Below, one piece after another: positions 50,652-61,700 of a DNA stretch of 64,000 bases. A program made the translations under genes and the position numbers. Location of the stretch: NCBI GenBank assembly GCA_001510575.1, contig LNGK01000012.1, forward strand, positions 119,986 to 183,985, read 5' to 3'. The notes beneath the pieces were generated by a model, which was not told where the DNA came from, did not search any database, and saw nothing but the letters and a program-made list of their open reading frames with translations. Within the stretch, counting starts at the first letter, position 1. Every line of letters begins with the position of its first letter. The stretch is from Knoxdaviesia capensis (Eukaryota; Ascomycota; Sordariomycetes; Microascales; Gondwanamycetaceae).

Positions 50652-52644
50652 GGTCCTTGAGAGCGATTAGTACTGCATGAGAGTGGTATTCACACTGAAA
50701 ATGCAATGACCAAAACACACTGGCAACAAGAAAATCAAATCTGCCTGTTTTGCCCTCGTGTTTTTTTCTGCCGGCAGAAAAGCCAGACCACTTTACAGCT
50801 CACACAGCAGAAAAAATGTGCACATTGCTCTATATAGGTACGTTCATGTACATAGGTACAGTACATGGATTCATGATTGTTCAGCCAACCTAGCCACGCA
50901 CCATCTTCACTGAGGCCACAGACGACATACGACATCTAAATATGGAATCCTGTGTTACTATATAGATCTAAGAAAAGCTTCAATTTCAGCTCTATACACG
51001 CTCTACAGTATAATTCATTGAGCTCTGAGCTTCCCTCGTGAAAATGTTGTAATTGAATGCCATCACCATCATCATCGTGGACCCTGCGCTAGGTGGGCTT
51101 GAATTTTCAAGGGGGACTTCGACATTTTTTGCTTTCTTTTTCCAAGCATTGTTTCGGCCTCAGCAAATTGTTTCATGGGACCTGAGCTCTTCCAGGTACG
51201 GGTTCCAGGTACGTAGGTACTCGAAGCTCAGGGCAGCTCCGAGCTTGTGGCAGAATCCGATTAAAAAAAAGGCGGTGAATGCCTCCCCGCAATTGCACCC
51301 AACCCAGCGCGGCAATCAATAAACCAGGGGGTTATTAAATCTTTTTTTGCCGCGCTCGCGCTTGATTTTTATTTTATTTTGGTCGCGACGGCGCGAAAAC
51401 CACTTAACCTCACAACTTCTTGGTGGCTCCTTCCATCTTCAACAGCTTCAAGCTCTAAACACAGCAAGCAAGTACCGAGTACCTGCGAAATACTTCTGCC
51501 ATACTTATAGATACTTTGCCAATCAGGTACCCTTTATACGCATAATATATACACTTTCTACTTCCTGGCCTAGAGCAATATTCACCAGCCCACGCGCCTT
51601 CAATGAATTCGATACGCGCCTCGGTCCTCGACCATCATTCTCACGACCACCTCCTCCTCTCTCCGGCCTCGAGCGGCAGTAGTCCAAGCAGTCGAAATAC
51701 TCGCGTGCCTGTATGCAGTATATGCAATAATTGTATCCGGCCTCGGCCATTGTCTGGCTAAAATCGCTGTGCGCCTGCCGTTTCTGGCCAACGGTGGCTC
51801 CTTCCTGAGCCGGCCGGCGACCGTGATATTTTATTTTTTGGGCGGTGAAAGCCTCATTACAAGTCGCTCCTTCCTCAAAACATCTCGATCACAACAACAG
51901 CAGCGTTATTTAGCATCGAGTGATTGTGCACTCTGTTGTCCCAAGCCCCAGACTATAAATATATCTTCTCCCCCCCGGGTTCTCAACATTTTCTTCTTCC
52001 TTTTTTTCCTCCCTCAGCTTCAGAACTTTTGACTTCTTCAACTTTTGATTCAGCCAACTGCAACTTATCCTCACTTTGACTTTTTGAGCTACGCTCCATT
52101 TCATCGTCGATTCTTGCGCTTTTTAAGCTTGTGTTCTTTTCGCTTTTCCCCCAGTTTTCTCTTGGTAAGTTTCTGTTCCTTTTGCTTCTTCCATTTCCTT
52201 CATTCTTCATCTCTGCCCACTTTCATCTTCCACCCCCACCATCACCCCCACCACCATTCACCTTCGCTATTATCTTCACCTTGATCGTGCTTTGGTTTGC
52301 TTTTTCCCTTCGTACTGTTATCTTTCTTTCGTTCTCCTTCTTAAATGGCGATCAATTATTTTTCAATTCGTTCTTGTTTTACGTTTTGAACTGTAATTGA
52401 TCGCCATGTTGCGCGTATGCACCCAGACTGCAATTGCTAACGTCTCGACCTTTTCTTATCTTTCGTGTGTTCTTTGATCCAGATACCCGAACGTTTTCTT
52501 GGAAGTCGAGTTACTCCTTCCAGTCGTTCGTCGAGCTAGCGAATCGCAGCCGACCCTTTTCCCCCCTTTTTAAGCAGTTGAGAAGCCAAGCTTCCAACTC
52601 TCACGTAACCCCCTCTTCGTCGAACGTTTTCACGTCTCGACCGC

Positions 52645-52772
52645 CTTCTCGAGTCTAGCGTCCGCGTCCGAGAACGAGCCCCCTTTTTAAAGTCTTGAGT
52701 CTAGCGATTGCGTCCAAGCACCTTCCCTCCCTCCCCCCAAAGTCTCAACTCTAGCGTTTGCGTTTTGAGCAC
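52645..52772 (+). repeat. Threefold TCTAGCG leader repeat
   Basis: Three copies of a unit of about 60 bp, each with TCTAGCG followed by TTTGCGT, ATTGCGT or TCCGCGT, then GAGCACC, AAGCACC or GAACGAG, and joined by C-rich and T-rich spacers and AAAGTCT. They lie just upstream of the putative leader intron of the AT-hook gene. Confidence 0.5.
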
Positions 52773-52779
52773 CCTCCTG

Positions 52780-52973
52780 TGAGTATAAGCCCTAAACCCT
52801 AACAATGATAACGACGACAACGACAACAACAACACAATAGCAGGAAAGACAAAGCATGGCTTATTATATGTGGAAAATAAACAAGTAACTCTATGTTATT
52901 GGAGTCACTGTTTATTTTCCGTATTGTGCGTATGGCTTGCTGACATAGTTTATCTGCTTTGCTACTGCTTTAG
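52780..52973 (+). other. Putative 5'-UTR intron with telobox and hairpin
   Basis: Donor GTGAGTATAAG, branch-like TTGCTGAC and a pyrimidine-rich tract before acceptor TTTAG, ending 5 nt before the start codon of the AT-hook gene. Inside are GCCCTAAACCCTAA (52790-52803) and a strong hairpin: GGAAAATAAACA at 52872-52883 pairs with TGTTTATTTTCC at 52909-52920 and continues inward for about seven more pairs. Either the intron is real or the hairpin sits in the leader. Confidence 0.5.
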
Positions 52974-52978
52974 CCACG

Positions 52979-55900
52979 ATGTCAGCCAGATACACCAGCG
53001 AGCCTGGTTCGTCCCCGGACCCCCTGAATGACTCGAACGATGCGACCGAAGTGATCGGCGCAACCCCTACCCCCACACCTGCCACTCGCCGCGTGACCCG
53101 CCACCGAGCCGACCGCGTCGACCGGGCCTCCGAGCCCCCGCGCGACAGAAGTCTCTCGCCTCGAAAGCAGACTTTTGAGCTCGAGGTAGGCGACCGGTCG
53201 TCCCCTCAACGGATCTACGTGACCGTTGAGACCGATCCGGCCGCCGAGTCGAGCTCTAAACAAGAGGTTAGACGCCGCTTGTTTGCCCCCTCGGTTAGCC
53301 CTCCGCGTCGAAGTGCGCGTATCGGATCTCGCCTATCCGAGGCCGTTGCCGCTAGCAGCACGGCCACCACCACAACTGTCCCCCTTCGCGACGACGACAC
53401 TCCCCAGATGAAGGTCGTTAGAACCCCCGGTCGTCGGGGTCGTCCTCGCAAGGCCTCGGGCACCCCTGCCACCACCACCGCCACCGCCAACACTGTCGCA
53501 TCCTCGACCGTGAAGACCCGGCGTCGACACAAGGCCGACCCTCAGACTGCAGAGTCTGTTGGTACGGGCGTGTCAGACGCCTCTCCACGGAAGAGATCGG
53601 CAGCCGAGGCCGGTTTTCTGGGTCCTGAGGACTCATCAGACCTTCCTGCGTCCAGACGACGCCGGGTATCTTCGGCCTCCGCCAACTCTGAGCGCCCTGA
53701 GTCGTCGCACTCGACTTCGTCGATGTCATCTGTGATGACACGTGCGGCGACTCGCCGAGCGGCCGCCTTGGAAAGCCTCCCTCCCGTCTCTCCCACCCTG
53801 GATGATTCCTCGGTTGTGGATGAGGCATTGGAGGTGGACCAAGGTTCAGAGGAGGTGGATGTGCAGGAGACGCCTCGTGCGTCATCCGCGGAAGGTTCTG
53901 CCGTGGTCGGTACCGACCTCACGACGGGTACAGGTCTGGAGCAAGATACCATTGCTCAGTCGGAGGAGTTTTCCATGATCGTCATGGACTCCTACCTGTC
54001 CCTCGTGAACGGTGCCGATGCACAAGAAGAAGATCGGCCGACAACGGCGGAGTCGGTGGCTGCTGGCCCTTCTGGCGTGGTGCCGTTCTCCTCTCCCGAG
54101 TCTGTGGAGGATTCCCAGCTCGTTTCCCCCCCTCCTCCTTTTGTTGCCGTTGTGCCTCCCTCTCCCTCTCCCGCGCCCGCGCCCGCGCCCGCGCCCTCTC
54201 CCTCTCCCTCGCCCGCGCCCGCCTTCTCCCCCGTGCCCGAGCTTGCCGTGGCGTTTTCCTCTTCCCTGGCCCCGCCGTCGTCTGCGCCTCGGCGCTTCAA
54301 GAACCCCGGCCGGTTGTCCCAGCGCTCGCCCGCCCCTGAGGCTGTTGCTTCGCCTTTGGTGTCGCCTGTGCCCGCGCCTGCGCCCACCGTTTCGCCGTCT
54401 GTTCCCCCGTCGCCCGCGCCCGCGCCCGTTGCCGCCCTTGCCCCCCTCGCTGCCCGATCGCCTGCGCCCGAGCTTGCCGCGGCGTTTTCCTCTTCCCTCG
54501 CCCCGCCGTCGTCTGCGCCTCGGCGCTTTAAGAACCCCGGCCGGTTGTCCCAGCGCTCGCCCGCCCCTGAGGCTGTTGCTTCGCCTTTGGCGTCGCCCGC
54601 GCCCGCGCCCGCTCCCGCGCCCGCTGTTTCTTCGTCTGTCTCGCCGTCGCCTGCGCTTGTGCCCGGGTCGCGGCCCATCAAGACCCCCCGCAGTTTGTTG
54701 AACCGGGTGGCCGCCACCGCACCTGCCTCGCCGTTCGCGTTTTCTTTCGCGCCTTCCCCAGCGCCTATGGCTGGAGCTTCGTCTTCGGCGTCGCCTGCGC
54801 CTGCGCAATCTCCGGTCCGGACTGATACCCCGGACCAGGACGAGGAGGACATGTCGGCCGAGATGGCCGCATTCATGGCAGAGGCCGACGAGCTTCTATC
54901 CCAACCCCTCGACCCCGTGGCTGTACCGACGGCGCTCCAGCAGGACGAGTCGATACAGTCCATTGAGGACGAGGGTGAGGAAGAGGAACTGCCAGTTCCT
55001 ACCGAGGGTGTGTCACCAACACCGGGCCATGCTAGCCCTGAGGTGTCCTCCGTTCGGCTGGCAGTTCCTACGGCCGAGTCTCTTGAGGCTCGGCCCTCTC
55101 TTTCGCCGATTGTGCGGGCGGGACGGGCTCTCCAGAGCGTGACGTCTGGGGGATCTTCGCCGATCCGTCCCCAGCACGCTTTGGGCAGCCCGTTCCGGAG
55201 CTCCAGTCTGCCCCCGCCAATCCCCACCATCGAGTCGCCGCAGCCGCCTCTATCGGTCCCGTCCGTTGCCGCATCTAAGAGATCGGCGAACGACCCCGAT
55301 GAGATGAGCTGGCTCCCCGAGGCGCCGCTCGTTCTCGCTCCCCCCGCCTTTTCGGAAGAGGCTGACGCCGATGTCAGCATGAGGGATCCCGAGAACGGGC
55401 AGTCGCGGCAGGAAAGCAGCGACGACGACGATCTGTGGGCGATCGAGGCCCAACGAGGTGAAGAAGAAGACGGCCACAGGGAGGCATCCCTGCACTCTTC
55501 GCAGCTGATGGAACTTAATGAGTATCCACCAGCGCTGGAGCTGCAGCAGCTCCCTGTGGCCCGGGAGGCATCACCGGAGATGGCCAACGGTACGAGCAGC
55601 GCTCCCCTCGGGGAGTCCCGGCTGCTGGCCGACTTTTTCTCGTCTCCGGTCGGGTTGCCCCCGGTGTCCGGCCAACTGCCCATAGGCACCCCGCGGCGGC
55701 GGGTGCCCTTGGCGGTCATGGCGGCGCGTTCGGCAGCCGCAGCAGCAGCGGCAGGATCAGGCCCGTCGCGTGCATCGCCGTCGAGATTGCGTGTCTCGAC
55801 GACGCCGACGCCAGCACTGCGCAATCGGGGAGTGACGCCCCCTACATCGCGCAGAGCGGCGGCAAGGCACGCGCCGTATCCCGTTCCCCCTGTTCGCTCT

Positions 55901-57901
55901 TCGCGGCCGTCCCCTGGACGCGCGCCCGCCCCGGCATCTTCTTTCTCGCCTCGTCGACAAGTCCCGACGAGCTCGGCCTCGCCGACTCCGGATCCCATGC
56001 CTGAGATCCACACACCCGTTGCCCCCGCCCAACCGCCAGTCTCCCCCCAGCGTTCCACTCCGGAATCTATCCCGGAAGCGCATACCCAGCAGGTGGAAGC
56101 TCCGATTTCGGAGTCTTCTTCCACTCTGGGTGCGCTCCGTGATAGAGTTCTGGAGGCGCTTTCGGGAGTGTTCAGTCGGCCTTTGCCGATGGGCTACATG
56201 TTCCGTTGGGGCAACGGAATCGTGACGACAGCTTTCTCGGCGGTGAGAGCTGTTGTGGGATCAGCACTGCGGCCCGCCGACAATGAACGCCACCATTCTG
56301 CTCCGCAGATTCCTGCTGCCGTACGTGCACAGGAAGCAGAGGATGGTGGCGTGGCCGCAGCGGAGGTTCCGGCAGGAGATTCCGCACCCCATCGCTCGGG
56401 TGCTTTCAGACTGCCGCCTCTTGCAGGCATGGCCCGGTACGAGCTGAGCCAAGCTCGCCCCCGGGCGCAACCACTTTTCCCTGGTCCCTTTGACCGGGGC
56501 ACCACACTCGGCCGCGGCAGTGCGTCCTCCTTCGGCTCTTCGATGAGTCGGGGAGTCACTTCCCAGTCCATCCCGGCGTCCAGAGGATTGTTCCCTGCGC
56601 GTCGTGGATCGGGTCGGGCACGCATGCCGTGGCAGGGCCCACCCCCGCCTCCTCGGCCGCTGACTCTCTCTGAGAGAGCTGGTCTCGCTCTGGCAGCCTT
56701 GCCTGGGCGGTCAATTCTCCGGCCTGGTGCTTTCAGCATGCCGGGAACCGCGTCGCGGTCTCCTCGGCAGCTTGCTGAAGACCAGCGCCGGAGCCAGCTT
56801 TCCTGGCGATCGAGACGCCGCGATGAGGTGGCGGATGAAGAAGGGCTGTCCCAGATGGAGGTGGACGGCAATGAGGAGGACGCGCCCGTGGGGGCAGAGG
56901 TGTCTGACGGTCGTCCTGGGACGTACGCGTTGGTTTATTCGAGCGGAGATAAGAGCTCCGCCGATGATGCCGACGCTGAGGTCCCGCGGCCTGAGCTTCC
57001 GCCCCTGACGAACCAGGGCCGGCCCGGAACGCCAGGCGCAACTACTCTGGTGCGCTCGAATGGGGTTAAGAGCCCAGCCGAGGCATCGAGCAGCAGCGCG
57101 CCCGAGCTGCCGCGGCCCCTGCGTCCCCTCCCGCCCCGAGACATGTCTCCGACGAAGTCATGTCTCCGGTCGCCCACGAAGCCTCATATCTGGGGCAGAG
57201 TTGTCGAGTTTGCGAGCAGCGAGCTCTCCGCGACTCCCGTGGCACCATCGGTGTTGGCAGCAATTGCTGCCTCTCCGGCGGTGGCCCCGGCGCGTGAGTC
57301 TCAGCCGCTGGCGCAAGCGGAACTCGAGCGACACCAGCGCATCCCCGACCCGGGCCCGCAGAGACCGGTTGAACGACCGCGCCTTCCGTTGATTATCGAC
57401 GGTCCAGGCGGACGCCGGATTTCTGTCCCGGGGACGGATGCTGAGTTCCGTGAGGATCAGCACCCGCTGCGCCCCCTCCGGTCCGGCGCTGAGCCGCTGT
57501 TTGCTCGTCTGTGGGACGAGATTAAGGTTCCGCTCCCTACAGACGAGTGGACAGAAGACCACTGGGTGGTGCTCGGGCGTCTATTCCACGCTCGACGGTT
57601 GATGATCGAGGGGCTTGATGACCCCTTCGACTTGACCCGGGTTGAAGCAGCCGGACTCGGCTTTGAGCGGTCACCTCAGTCCATGCTGGGACGGGTGATC
57701 GCCGGGTCCGGTCTATCCATCGAGTTGCGCCAGTCGCATCTCGATGTGATCGATGCTTTCCGGGCCGATGTCGGGTCCACCTGGGACGCGGACGATCTGG
57801 CTAAGCGCCTGTTTTCGTACCTGCTGTTCGAGGTGGATTGGCGGTCCCAGAGAAACGTTCTGACACAGCAGGGCGCGGGTTCAAAGCGTGCACGCCGCTA
57901 G
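52979..57901 (+). CDS. Large disordered AT-hook protein
   Basis: One uninterrupted frame of 1640 codons. The N-terminus is polar, with FELEVGDRSSPQRIYVTVE and RRRLFAPS, then an AT-hook GRRGRPRK at residues 151-158 that should bind the minor groove of AT-rich DNA; this start resembles a family of fungal AT-hook proteins. Residues about 380-620 are Pro/Ala repeats, including a 44-residue block present twice 77 residues apart (FSSSLAPPSSAPRRFKNPG). A segment SPTKSCLRSPTKP is followed by RVVEF at 1407-1411, a candidate RVxF docking site for protein phosphatase 1. Only the last 130 residues look globular (LWDEIKVPLPTDEWTEDHWV, LFSYLLFEVDWRSQ), ending in a basic SKRARR. A nuclear, chromatin-linked role is inferred. 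Low third-base AT and the coding-like composition argue that it is a real gene. I know of no assigned function. Confidence 0.8.
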   Translation: MSARYTSEPGSSPDPLNDSNDATEVIGATPTPTPATRRVTRHRADRVDRASEPPRDRSLSPRKQTFELEVGDRSSPQRIYVTVETDPAAESSSKQEVRRRLFAPSVSPPRRSARIGSRLSEAVAASSTATTTTVPLRDDDTPQMKVVRTPGRRGRPRKASGTPATTTATANTVASSTVKTRRRHKADPQTAESVGTGVSDASPRKRSAAEAGFLGPEDSSDLPASRRRRVSSASANSERPESSHSTSSMSSVMTRAATRRAAALESLPPVSPTLDDSSVVDEALEVDQGSEEVDVQETPRASSAEGSAVVGTDLTTGTGLEQDTIAQSEEFSMIVMDSYLSLVNGADAQEEDRPTTAESVAAGPSGVVPFSSPESVEDSQLVSPPPPFVAVVPPSPSPAPAPAPAPSPSPSPAPAFSPVPELAVAFSSSLAPPSSAPRRFKNPGRLSQRSPAPEAVASPLVSPVPAPAPTVSPSVPPSPAPAPVAALAPLAARSPAPELAAAFSSSLAPPSSAPRRFKNPGRLSQRSPAPEAVASPLASPAPAPAPAPAVSSSVSPSPALVPGSRPIKTPRSLLNRVAATAPASPFAFSFAPSPAPMAGASSSASPAPAQSPVRTDTPDQDEEDMSAEMAAFMAEADELLSQPLDPVAVPTALQQDESIQSIEDEGEEEELPVPTEGVSPTPGHASPEVSSVRLAVPTAESLEARPSLSPIVRAGRALQSVTSGGSSPIRPQHALGSPFRSSSLPPPIPTIESPQPPLSVPSVAASKRSANDPDEMSWLPEAPLVLAPPAFSEEADADVSMRDPENGQSRQESSDDDDLWAIEAQRGEEEDGHREASLHSSQLMELNEYPPALELQQLPVAREASPEMANGTSSAPLGESRLLADFFSSPVGLPPVSGQLPIGTPRRRVPLAVMAARSAAAAAAAGSGPSRASPSRLRVSTTPTPALRNRGVTPPTSRRAAARHAPYPVPPVRSSRPSPGRAPAPASSFSPRRQVPTSSASPTPDPMPEIHTPVAPAQPPVSPQRSTPESIPEAHTQQVEAPISESSSTLGALRDRVLEALSGVFSRPLPMGYMFRWGNGIVTTAFSAVRAVVGSALRPADNERHHSAPQIPAAVRAQEAEDGGVAAAEVPAGDSAPHRSGAFRLPPLAGMARYELSQARPRAQPLFPGPFDRGTTLGRGSASSFGSSMSRGVTSQSIPASRGLFPARRGSGRARMPWQGPPPPPRPLTLSERAGLALAALPGRSILRPGAFSMPGTASRSPRQLAEDQRRSQLSWRSRRRDEVADEEGLSQMEVDGNEEDAPVGAEVSDGRPGTYALVYSSGDKSSADDADAEVPRPELPPLTNQGRPGTPGATTLVRSNGVKSPAEASSSSAPELPRPLRPLPPRDMSPTKSCLRSPTKPHIWGRVVEFASSELSATPVAPSVLAAIAASPAVAPARESQPLAQAELERHQRIPDPGPQRPVERPRLPLIIDGPGGRRISVPGTDAEFREDQHPLRPLRSGAEPLFARLWDEIKVPLPTDEWTEDHWVVLGRLFHARRLMIEGLDDPFDLTRVEAAGLGFERSPQSMLGRVIAGSGLSIELRQSHLDVIDAFRADVGSTWDADDLAKRLFSYLLFEVDWRSQRNVLTQQGAGSKRARR
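54235..54597 (+). repeat. Internal 231-bp tandem duplication in the AT-hook gene
   Basis: The blocks 54235-54366 and 54466-54597 are nearly identical, with a period of 231 bp (77 codons), so the frame is kept. Between and around them are GCGCCC/GCGCCT repeats coding for Ala-Pro runs. Confidence 0.85.
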
Positions 57902-58144
57902 GAGTGAGAGCCCTAGCTGGTGGTGATTCCGCCTGTTCCCACGGCCCTGTTCAGGACTGCTTTCTCTGCCATGCCCTCGATCACAGCCTACCAATAATCC
58001 CTTCTGCCACTCTTGTGGTGCTGTGGTGTTTTTTCCCCCCCCTGAGACGGCAAACCTCTCCGTTCTGTGTGTTGATGATCGGCCTCCCTCGATCCTGTGA
58101 TTCCTTCGTTTGGAGACGACGATTCCGGTTGATTTCCACGTCCA
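57902..58144 (+). other. 3' region of the AT-hook gene
   Basis: No coding feature. The hairpin array begins at its end without a clear polyadenylation signal in between, so the array could lie in the 3' UTR. Confidence 0.4.
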
Positions 58145-58770
58145 GTTGTGCTCTTCGTTGAGCGAGCTGGAATGCGGGAGTGAGATAGGACCAGTTGTTG
58201 ATTCAGCTGGGCGGCTATTGGAACCCTCCGTTGCGTACGGGGTCGAGTTTCAGCCCTTACCCACTCCTCCTTGTATACTTGATGGAATGACGGCGGTTTC
58301 TGAATCTACCGGCATCTCCGGCTCCCTGGATGTCTTTGCTCTTTGTTGAGGGGAGACATCCCGTTTGTTCTTGATTGAAGGAACGTCCGGGAGTCCTTGA
58401 TGCTGTGAAGAATCACCGTGGTCTCTTTGCTCTTTAGTGAGGGAAGAGCCATGCGGGAGTCTGTCCGGATCTCCACATCGGCGTGAGTCTCTGTTTGTTT
58501 GTTGACGGGTTATTTTCCTCCTGGTTGTTCCGGACTGGTACCGGCTTGTTCTTGAGTGAACGAGCCTGTCCTACCAAGGTCCCACAACCGCCCCCCTCAG
58601 CCCCCGTTTGTCCTTAAGTGAACGAACCTGGGCTTCTCCCCCTAGCATCGGTGTGACTGGCCGCAGTCTTGTTCTTCAGTGAAGGAGACTCGCATCTTGC
58701 CCCGAGTGCCCGCTTGGTCTTGAGTGATCGAGCCGCCTTGGAACCGTCACATCGTTTGCGCCTATCAATG

Positions 58771-61700
58771 CTCGTTTGCTCTTGGCTGAGTGAACTCGAG
58801 CCCCCCCCCCCTGGTTCTGGTACTGACTCCGTGATCTTGCTCTTCGTTGAGGGAGATTGACGATTCGTCCTAAAGTGCGCTACTTGGCCTTGATTGATCG
58901 AGCCCGCCTTGGGACAGTCACACCAGTTTCAACCTGCCAATGCTCGTTTGTTCTTAAGTGAACGAACTCGAGCCTCCCCCCTTTTTTACCATCTCGGTTT
59001 CGGTATGGCTCCGTGGTCTTGTCCTTTGCTGAATGAGGCTGACGTTTGCCCTAAGTGCGTCCGCTTGGTCTTAAGTGATCGAGCCCGCCTAGGTAGCTTG
59101 CCGATTCCACCCGCTAACGCTCGTTTGCTCTTGATTGAGTGAACTCGAGCACCCCTTGGTTTTAGTTGTGGCTCCGTAATCTTGCTCTTTGTTGAGGGAG
59201 ATTGACGATTGTCCCGAGTCCGTGCTTGGTCTTAATTGATCGAGCCGCACGAGGGAAAGCCTGCTAATTCCTCTCGTCAACGCTCGTTTGTTCTTAGTTG
59301 AACGAACTCGAGCACCCCCATTTCAATCCGGGATTCGGTGTGGCTCCGTGGTCTTACTCTTTAGTGAGCGAGGCTGACGTGTTCCCTAGGTATTCGGCTT
59401 GGTCTTAAGTGATTGAGCCCGCCTAGGTGCTTCCTAATCCCACCCGCCAACGCTCGTTTGCTCTTAATTGAGTGAACTCGAGCACCCCTTGGTTTTAGCT
59501 GTGGCTCCGTAATCTTGCTCTTTGTTGAGGGAGATTGACGATTGTCCCGAGTCCGTGCTTGGTCTTAGTTGATCGAGCCTCACGAGGGAAAGCCCACTAA
59601 CTCCTCTCGTCAACGCTCGTTTGTTCTTAAGTGAATGAACTCGAGTACCCGGCTTCGGCATGGCTCCGTGGTCTTGCTCTTTAGTGAACGAGGCTGACGT
59701 GTTCCCTGGGTGCGCTGCTTAGTCTTAAGTGACCGAGCCCGCCTAGGTGCCTGCCGATTCCACCCGCCAACGCTCGTTTGCTCTTGATTGAGCGAGCTCG
59801 AGCACCCCTGGTTTTAGTGTCGTTCCGTGATCTTGCTCTTTGTTGAGGGAGATTGACGATATCCCGAGTCTGTGCTTGGTCTTGAGTGATCGAGCCACAT
59901 TAGGGAATAGCCACACTGATTCCTCTCGTCAATAGCTCGTTTGTTCTTAGCTGAACGAACTCGAGCTGCCGCCCCCCCTTCTTTTCTACCAGGGTTTCGG
60001 CATGACTCCGTGGTCTTGTTCTTGGGTGAACGAGGCTGACGTTTTTGCTGGCGTTGCTTGGTCTTGAGTGATCGAGCTTCCGCTTCAGTAAGTCATACCA
60101 CTCCCGCCCACTGGTTCTCGTTTGCTCTTAGCTGAGTGAGCTTGAGACCGCCCGGTTTTGGCCCGGCTCCGTGATCTTGTTCTTTGTTGAAGGAGATTGA
60201 CGATTGTCCTGAGTGTGTGTTTGCTTGGTCTTCAGTGATCGAGCCCACACGAGGGAAAGCCGCTCCACTTCCACCCGTCAATAGCTCGTTTACTCTTAAT
60301 TGAGTGAACTCGAGCCTCCCCCCCTTTCTATCCTGGGTTTCAGTTATGACTCCGTGGTCTTGCTCTTCGGTGAGGGAGACTGACGACTTTCTCCTGGGCG
60401 CGTTTTGCTTGGTCTTAAGTGATCGAGCCCGCCTGGGCAGTTACACTGATCCCGCCCACTGTCAACGCTCGTTTGCTCTTAGCTGAGTGAACTCGAGCAC
60501 CCCCGGTTTCCGGCGTGGCTCCGTGGCCTTGTTCTTGAGTGAATGAGACTGACGATTCTCCCGAGCGTGCTTGCTTGGTCTTAAGTGATCGAGCTGCTTA
60601 CCCTTGGGAAGCCACACGGATTCCTCGCGTCACCGCTCGTTTGCTCTTCGTTGAGCGAACTCGAGCACCCACCCCACACCCCCTCTCGGCTTCGATATGG
60701 CTCCGTGGTCTTGCTCTTTAGTGAGGGAGACTGACGTTTTTTTTGCCCTGGGTGCGTCCGCTTGGTCTTGAGTGATTGAGCCCGCCTAGGTAGCTATATC
60801 GATTCCACCCGCCAATCGCTCGTTTGCTCTCAGCTGAGCGAACTCGAGCTCCGGTTTCATACGGCTCCGTGATCTTATTCTTTGTTGAATGAGGTTGACG
60901 ATCTCCCTGGGTGCGTCTGCTTGGTCTTAAGTGATTGAGCCCGCCTAGGAAGTCATCCTACTCCCACCCGCTAATCGCTCGTTTGCTCTTAGCTGAGCGA
61001 ACTCGAGCTCCGGTTTCATACGGCTCCGTGATCTTATTCTTTGTTGAATGAGGTTGACGATCTCCCTGAGCGCGTTTCCTTGGTCTTAAGTGATCGAGCT
61101 TACATGTCTCGGGAAGCTGCATTGATTCCACCCGCTAATCGCTCGTTTGCTCTTAATTGAGTGAACTCGAGCCCCCCCTCTTTCGGGTCTAGTTTGACTC
61201 CGTGGCCTTGTTCTTGATTGAAGGAGGCTGACGATGTGCCTGGGTGCGTCTGCTTGGTCTTAAGTGATCGAGCCCGCCTAGGAAGTCATACTGCTCCCAC
61301 CCGCCAATCGCTCGTTTGCTCTTAATTGAGTGAACTCGAGCCCCCCCTCTTTCGGGTCTGGTTTGACTCCGTGGCCTTGTTCTTGATTGAAGGAGGCTGA
61401 CGATGTGCCTGGGTGCGTCTGCTTGGTCTTAAGTGATTGAGCCCGCCCAGGAAGTCATACTGCTCCCACCCGCCAATCGCTCGTTTGCTCTTAGCTGAGT
61501 GAACTCGAGCCCTTCTTTTCTTGGTGTCTCTACGGCTCCGTGATCTTATTCTTTGTTGGATGAGGTTGACGATTACCTTGGGTGTGTTTGCTTGGTCTTG
61601 AGTGATCGAGCTTATCCGCCTCGAGAAGCCGCATTGATACCACCCGGCAATCGCTCGTTTACTCTTAAATGAGTGAACTCGAGCCTCCCCTCTCTGTTTC

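Larger units (their letters stand above)
49745..52779. other. Intergenic region upstream of the AT-hook gene
   Basis: Three kb without a recognised gene. Telomere-like TTAGGGTTAGGG is at 50476-50487 and TAGGGTTAGGGTT at 50639-50651. From 51960 the plus strand is pyrimidine-rich, with a possible leader splice donor (CTTG then GTAAGTTT) at about 52164. A motif TCTAGCGTYYGCGT is repeated three times with spacing of about 60 bp at 52650-52770. Confidence 0.45.

Noticed and set aside
52979..56124. Long minus-strand frames (for example 56124-53992, 710 codons) opposite the AT-hook gene
   Set aside because: They are shadows of GC-rich codons of the plus-strand gene. Their composition is Gly/Arg/Ser-skewed and they have no domain features.
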